A stretch of DNA of 64,000 bases. Source: an uncultured Oscillospiraceae bacterium. GTDB taxonomy: Bacteria; Bacillota; Clostridia; Oscillospirales; Ruminococcaceae. A program made the translations under genes and the position numbers. This document shows, in pieces, positions 60,803 through 64,000 of this stretch (within the stretch, counting starts at the first letter, position 1; the number at the start of each line of letters is the position of its first letter). The notes under the pieces were generated by a model, which did not search any database, was not told the origin of the DNA, and saw only the letters and a program-made list of their open reading frames with translations. The DNA is taken from contig UQBC01000008.1 in NCBI GenBank assembly GCA_900539195.1, forward strand, positions 1-64,000, written 5' to 3'.

Positions 60803-62629
60803 TTGAACGAAAGACTTGGCTTTTTAAGAGATAAATCGAATAAGCTTTCGCTCTCCCCCGGAGTGTATCTTATGAAAGACAAGACAGGTAAGATTATCTA
60901 TGTAGGAAAAGCCAAAGCACTCAAGAACCGTGTAACAACTTATTTCCATGCGCTTGAGAGCCATAATGCAAAGACAAGGAAGCTGGTCGAAAATATCTAT
61001 GATTTCGACTTCATCGTCACACCGAGCGAGCTTGACGCACTTGTTCTTGAATGCAGTCTGATAAAGCAGTACAACCCCAAATATAATATACTGCTAAAGG
61101 ACGATAAGGGCTATAATTATATAAAAATCACAAAAGAGCCATATCCGAGAATTACTTATGCGCTCAACTGCAACGACAAAAATGCGGAGTATCTCGGTCC
61201 GTTCACGAGCGGATTTACCGCAAAGCAGGCGGTCGATGAGGTCAACAGGATTTTTATGTTCCCGTCCTGTCACAAGGTCTTTCCGAGAGATTTCAGAAAA
61301 GAGCGTCCATGCCTTAATTATCATATAAAAAGATGTATGGGCGTTTGCACCGGCAAGATAAAGCAGGACGAATACAACAGCCTTATACGCTCTGCGATAG
61401 AGTATATGCAAAACGGCAGTAAGGCGAGCGTTGAGCGTCTTACCGAACAGATGTATGAAGCATCGGAGAATCTTGAGTTTGAAAAAGCCGCAAAGCTCCG
61501 TGACCGTATAAACGCAATTGAGAAAATGAAGGACGGTCAGGACATATTCTCAGACAAGACATACGATTTTGACGTTGTAGCACTGGCTCAGAACGTTGAA
61601 CTTGCAAGTATTGCTGTTATGTGCTACCGTGGCGGAAGAATAACCGACAAGATGAATTTTTTCATCGGCGATGAATACGACCCCGGACAGATGCGGTCAG
61701 ATTTTCTGGTTGAATACTACAGCGCAAGGACAGATGCGATTCCGAAACAGATCTATATAGACAAGGAAATGGAGGACAGTGCAATCCTCGAAGAATACTT
61801 CTCCGCTCTTTGCGGACATAAAGTTACTGTCACGGTGGCTCAGCGAGGCGAAGGATTGTCAAGGGTGCTTTTAGCAAAGCAGAACGCCTCTGAGTACCTT
61901 TCGATGAAGGTCGGCAGGACGGTAAAGGAAATAAACGCACTGGAGGATCTTGCAAAGCTGCTGGGCTTACCTAAGATACCTACAGTTATCGAAAGCTATG
62001 ATATATCAAATCTCGGAGAGGACAGCAGGGTCGGCGGTATGATAGTGTACCGCAACGGCAGACCGTACAAGGCAGGCTACAGGAAATTCACAATAAAGAA
62101 CGTTATCGGTCAGAACGACTATGCGTGTATGCAGGAGGTATTGCAAAGGCGCATACAGCGTTATCTTGACGGCGACGAGAGCTTTGCGCCGCTGCCGGAC
62201 CTTATTCTTCTGGACGGCGGAAAGGGTCATGTACACGCTGTACAGCAGGTGCTTGACAGTATGAATGTTTCAATACCGCTATACGGACTTGTAAAGGATG
62301 ATAAGCACCGCACAAGAGCGATTGCGGCACAGGGGGAAGAAATACAGATAAACGCCAACAGAAAGCTGTTTTCGCTGATGACAAATATTCAGGACGAGGT
62401 TCACCGCTTCTCGCTTTCATTCCAGCAACAGACGCATAAGAAAAAGACTTATGAACTGGAACTGACAAAAATCAAGGGCATAGGAGAAGCAAAAGCGCTC
62501 GCTCTGATAAAGCATTTCAAGACAAAGCAGGCACTCAAGGACGCATCTCCCGATGAGATTGCATCTGTAGCTAAAGTTAAAGAAGAAAAAGCAAAAGAAA
62601 TATACGATTTTATACAAGAGAATTTTTGA
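60803..62629 (+). CDS. uvrC: Excinuclease ABC subunit C
   Basis: Makes the two incisions in nucleotide excision repair. The 608-residue protein has the N-terminal GIY-YIG nuclease (SPGVYLMKDKTGKIIYVGKAKALKNRV), a UvrB-binding UVR motif near 200 (ASENLEFEKAAKLRDRINAIE), the RNase H-like C-terminal nuclease (ESYDISNLGEDSRVGGMIVY, LILLDGGKGHVHAV) and a helix-hairpin-helix end (LTKIKGIGEAKALALIKHF). I choose TTG 60803, 10 bases after GGAG; GTG 60794 is too near that site. Confidence 0.97.
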   Translation: MNERLGFLRDKSNKLSLSPGVYLMKDKTGKIIYVGKAKALKNRVTTYFHALESHNAKTRKLVENIYDFDFIVTPSELDALVLECSLIKQYNPKYNILLKDDKGYNYIKITKEPYPRITYALNCNDKNAEYLGPFTSGFTAKQAVDEVNRIFMFPSCHKVFPRDFRKERPCLNYHIKRCMGVCTGKIKQDEYNSLIRSAIEYMQNGSKASVERLTEQMYEASENLEFEKAAKLRDRINAIEKMKDGQDIFSDKTYDFDVVALAQNVELASIAVMCYRGGRITDKMNFFIGDEYDPGQMRSDFLVEYYSARTDAIPKQIYIDKEMEDSAILEEYFSALCGHKVTVTVAQRGEGLSRVLLAKQNASEYLSMKVGRTVKEINALEDLAKLLGLPKIPTVIESYDISNLGEDSRVGGMIVYRNGRPYKAGYRKFTIKNVIGQNDYACMQEVLQRRIQRYLDGDESFAPLPDLILLDGGKGHVHAVQQVLDSMNVSIPLYGLVKDDKHRTRAIAAQGEEIQINANRKLFSLMTNIQDEVHRFSLSFQQQTHKKKTYELELTKIKGIGEAKALALIKHFKTKQALKDASPDEIASVAKVKEEKAKEIYDFIQENF

Positions 62630-62651
62630 TTGACAAAGGAAAGGGAATAAG

Positions 62652-63206
62652 ATGAGAGTAATCACAGGAACAGCAAGAGGCAGAAAGCTGATTGCACCGG
62701 AGGGGCTTGACGTGCGTCCCACAAAGGACAGCGTAAAAGAGGCAATATTCAGCGCTATACAGTTTGAAATTGAAGGAAGCGTTGTGCTTGATTTATTTTC
62801 AGGCTCCGGTCAGCTTGGGATAGAAGCTGTAAGCAGAGGCGCTAAAAAAGCGTATCTTGTGGACAGCAGTCAGAATTCGATAAAATTCATAAAGCAGAAT
62901 GTAGCCCACGTCGGCTTTGAAAGTCAGTGCGAGATTGTCAATATGCCGAACTCCGCATTCTTAAGAACCACAGGAGAGAAATTCGACATTGCCCTGCTCG
63001 ACCCGCCTTACGAAAAAAGCCTTATCCAGCGTTCTCTTCCGGCTCTTACGGAAAAAATGAAGGACACAGGCGTGATTGTTTGCGAACACGAACCCGGTTG
63101 CAGACTGCCCGAAGAAGTAAACGGATTTGTTATCACAAAATCGAAGAAATACGGCAAAAGCAGTCTTACATTCTACAGAAAACCACAGACGGAAGAAGAG
63201 GAATAA
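62652..63206 (+). CDS. rsmD: 16S rRNA m2G966 methyltransferase RsmD
   Basis: A 184-residue SAM-dependent methyltransferase that modifies G966 of 16S rRNA. Signatures: MRVITGTARGRKLIAPEG, RPTKDSVKEAIFSAI, VLDLFSGSGQLGIEAVSRGA and the catalytic ALLDPPYEK. rsmD-coaD is a conserved pair; coaD follows after 3 bases. Confidence 0.95.
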   Translation: MRVITGTARGRKLIAPEGLDVRPTKDSVKEAIFSAIQFEIEGSVVLDLFSGSGQLGIEAVSRGAKKAYLVDSSQNSIKFIKQNVAHVGFESQCEIVNMPNSAFLRTTGEKFDIALLDPPYEKSLIQRSLPALTEKMKDTGVIVCEHEPGCRLPEEVNGFVITKSKKYGKSSLTFYRKPQTEEEE

Positions 63207-63209
63207 ATC

Positions 63210-63698
63210 ATGAAAACAGCCATATATCCCGGTAGCTTTGATCCCGTGACATACGGACACCTTGAAATCATTTCAAGGGCATCGAAGCTGTTTGATAAGG
63301 TGATAGTGCTTGTGTCGGTAAATCCGCTCAAGCCATGCAGTTTTACAATAGAAGAAAGAAAGCAGTTCCTGCGTGAAAGCGTGGTTGCCGAAGGTATCGG
63401 CAACGTTGAGGTTGACAGCAACGAGGGACTTCTTATAGACTATTTCAACGAAAAGAACGCAGACGTGATAGTAAAAGGTCTGCGTGCAATATCCGATTTC
63501 GAGTACGAATTTCAGATGGCTCAGGCAAACAGGAAGCTTTGCTACAAAGCCGAAACGATTTTCCTTACATCAAAGAGCGAATATACCTATCTGTCGTCAA
63601 GTATGGTAAAGCAGATAGCGATGTTCGGCGGAGATATAAGCGATTTTGTCCCTGAATGTATACTCGACAGAATAAACGAAAGATTGAAACGCTACTGA
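63210..63698 (+). CDS. coaD: Phosphopantetheine adenylyltransferase
   Basis: Transfers AMP from ATP to 4'-phosphopantetheine, the next-to-last step of coenzyme A synthesis. The 162-residue protein has YPGSFDPVTYGHLEI with the T-x-GH variant of the HxGH nucleotide motif, KGLRAISDFEYEFQMAQANRKL, and YLSSSMVKQIA corresponding to ISSxxVR. Full length. Confidence 0.96.
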   Translation: MKTAIYPGSFDPVTYGHLEIISRASKLFDKVIVLVSVNPLKPCSFTIEERKQFLRESVVAEGIGNVEVDSNEGLLIDYFNEKNADVIVKGLRAISDFEYEFQMAQANRKLCYKAETIFLTSKSEYTYLSSSMVKQIAMFGGDISDFVPECILDRINERLKRY

Positions 63699-63741
63699 TT
63701 GCGAAGAATATAAATGAAATTTTTGAAAGGACGGTATTAAA

Positions 63742-64000
63742 ATGAGCATCGACGAAATACTTGAAGCAATGGACGACGAGCTTGACAGATCAAAGAATAT
63801 TCCCCTTACAGGAGGCAGATCACTTATTGATGTTGAGCAGTTCAGAGAACTTGTAAAGCAGGTAAGACTTAATCTTCCGGGAGAAATCAAGCAAGCTCAG
63901 GCGCTTGTAAACGACCGCAGGGTCATTATCAACGACGCAAAGGCAGAGGCTGAGAGCATCATAAGAAAAGCTGAAGAAAAAGCCAAGGTTATGGTATCGG
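63742..64000 (+). CDS. Partial coiled-coil protein downstream of coaD
   Basis: The gene runs off the window; 86 residues are visible from ATG 63742 (GAAAGGACGG before it). The sequence SIDEILEAMDDELDRSKNIPLTGGRSLIDVEQFRELVKQV fits the clostridial protein often found after coaD, and the part after residue 65 (NDAKAEAESIIRKAEEKAKVM) becomes the helical stretch resembling ATPase stalk proteins. Role unknown. The 43-base gap to coaD suggests co-transcription. Confidence 0.75.
   Translation, partial: MSIDEILEAMDDELDRSKNIPLTGGRSLIDVEQFRELVKQVRLNLPGEIKQAQALVNDRRVIINDAKAEAESIIRKAEEKAKVMVS

Noticed and set aside
1..64000. tRNA, rRNA or insertion sequences
   Set aside because: I saw no cloverleaf-like tRNA, no rRNA core sequence and no transposase frame in either strand; gaps between genes are mostly short and explained by promoters and terminators.

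Overview
The window looks like a chromosomal segment of a low-to-medium GC, sporulation-lineage Firmicute of class Clostridia, most likely a gut Oscillospiraceae/Ruminococcaceae ([Eubacterium] siraeum or a relative is my guess; no rRNA is present to settle it). The grounds are the conserved nusB-xseA-xseB-ispA-dxs-tlyA-nadK-argR-recN cluster, spoVS next to ymdB, Rex, an ImmR/ImmA-like pair, a bacterial V-type ATPase, and strong TTGACA-17-TATAAT promoters with AGGAGG ribosome sites. Almost all of the sequence is densely packed housekeeping DNA. I saw no rRNA, tRNA, insertion sequence, integrase or CRISPR array.

Layout. 157-9373 (minus): one long operon from an Asp23 protein through nusB, exonuclease VII (xseA/xseB), ispA, a divergent-PAP2 membrane protein, dxs, tlyA, nadK, argR and recN, driven by a promoter at 9475-9503. 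9545-12546 (minus): an unrecognised protein, then purA-ymdB-spoVS. 12729-17279 (minus): two exported proteins with related glycosidase-like barrels, one fused to an N-acetylmuramoyl-L-alanine amidase. 17608-21468 (plus): aconitase, a eukaryote-type NADP isocitrate dehydrogenase and the redox repressor Rex. 21612-24985: a PHP phosphatase, an Lrp-type regulator, an aminotransferase and ispE. 25061-30294: Asp23, FakA-type kinase, recG, rsmE, and a small acidic membrane-anchored protein. 30353-36957 (minus): an acetyltransferase, then dnaD-dnaI followed by a transglutaminase-like protein and a large lipoprotein. 37304-39280: a HAD-domain protein of the COG5610 type.

39345-43876 is the most interesting part. 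A Y-family DNA polymerase (dinB) is divergent from a RidA protein, an XRE repressor, an ImmA/IrrE metallopeptidase and a DUF2079 membrane protein. The 160-bp control region holds two strong promoters facing each other and three copies of ATACGCAATT, like a phage or ICE switch or the Deinococcus DdrO/IrrE damage switch, but with no mobile-element genes nearby. 43877-44438 has no intact gene: it carries the 3' remnant of an Fn3-domain protein, a 70-bp tandem repeat and six short hairpins that all have 3-nt loops.

44439-46384 (minus): a phosphodiesterase, birA and a barrel protein. 46601-48110: four small conserved-looking proteins behind a promoter overlapped by a perfect inverted repeat; the last has only 43 codons. 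48180-49718: a GH13 glycosidase. 49778-58744 (minus): a complete nine-gene V-type ATPase operon. 58944-60589 (minus): the UPF0237/UPF0210 pair. 60803 to the end (plus): uvrC, rsmD, coaD and a partial coiled-coil protein.

Functionally the window joins isoprenoid precursor synthesis (dxs, ispA, ispE), DNA repair (recN, xseAB, recG, dinB, uvrC), cell-wall remodelling, the oxidative half of a partial TCA pathway under probable NADH sensing by Rex, and ion-motive energy coupling by the V-ATPase.
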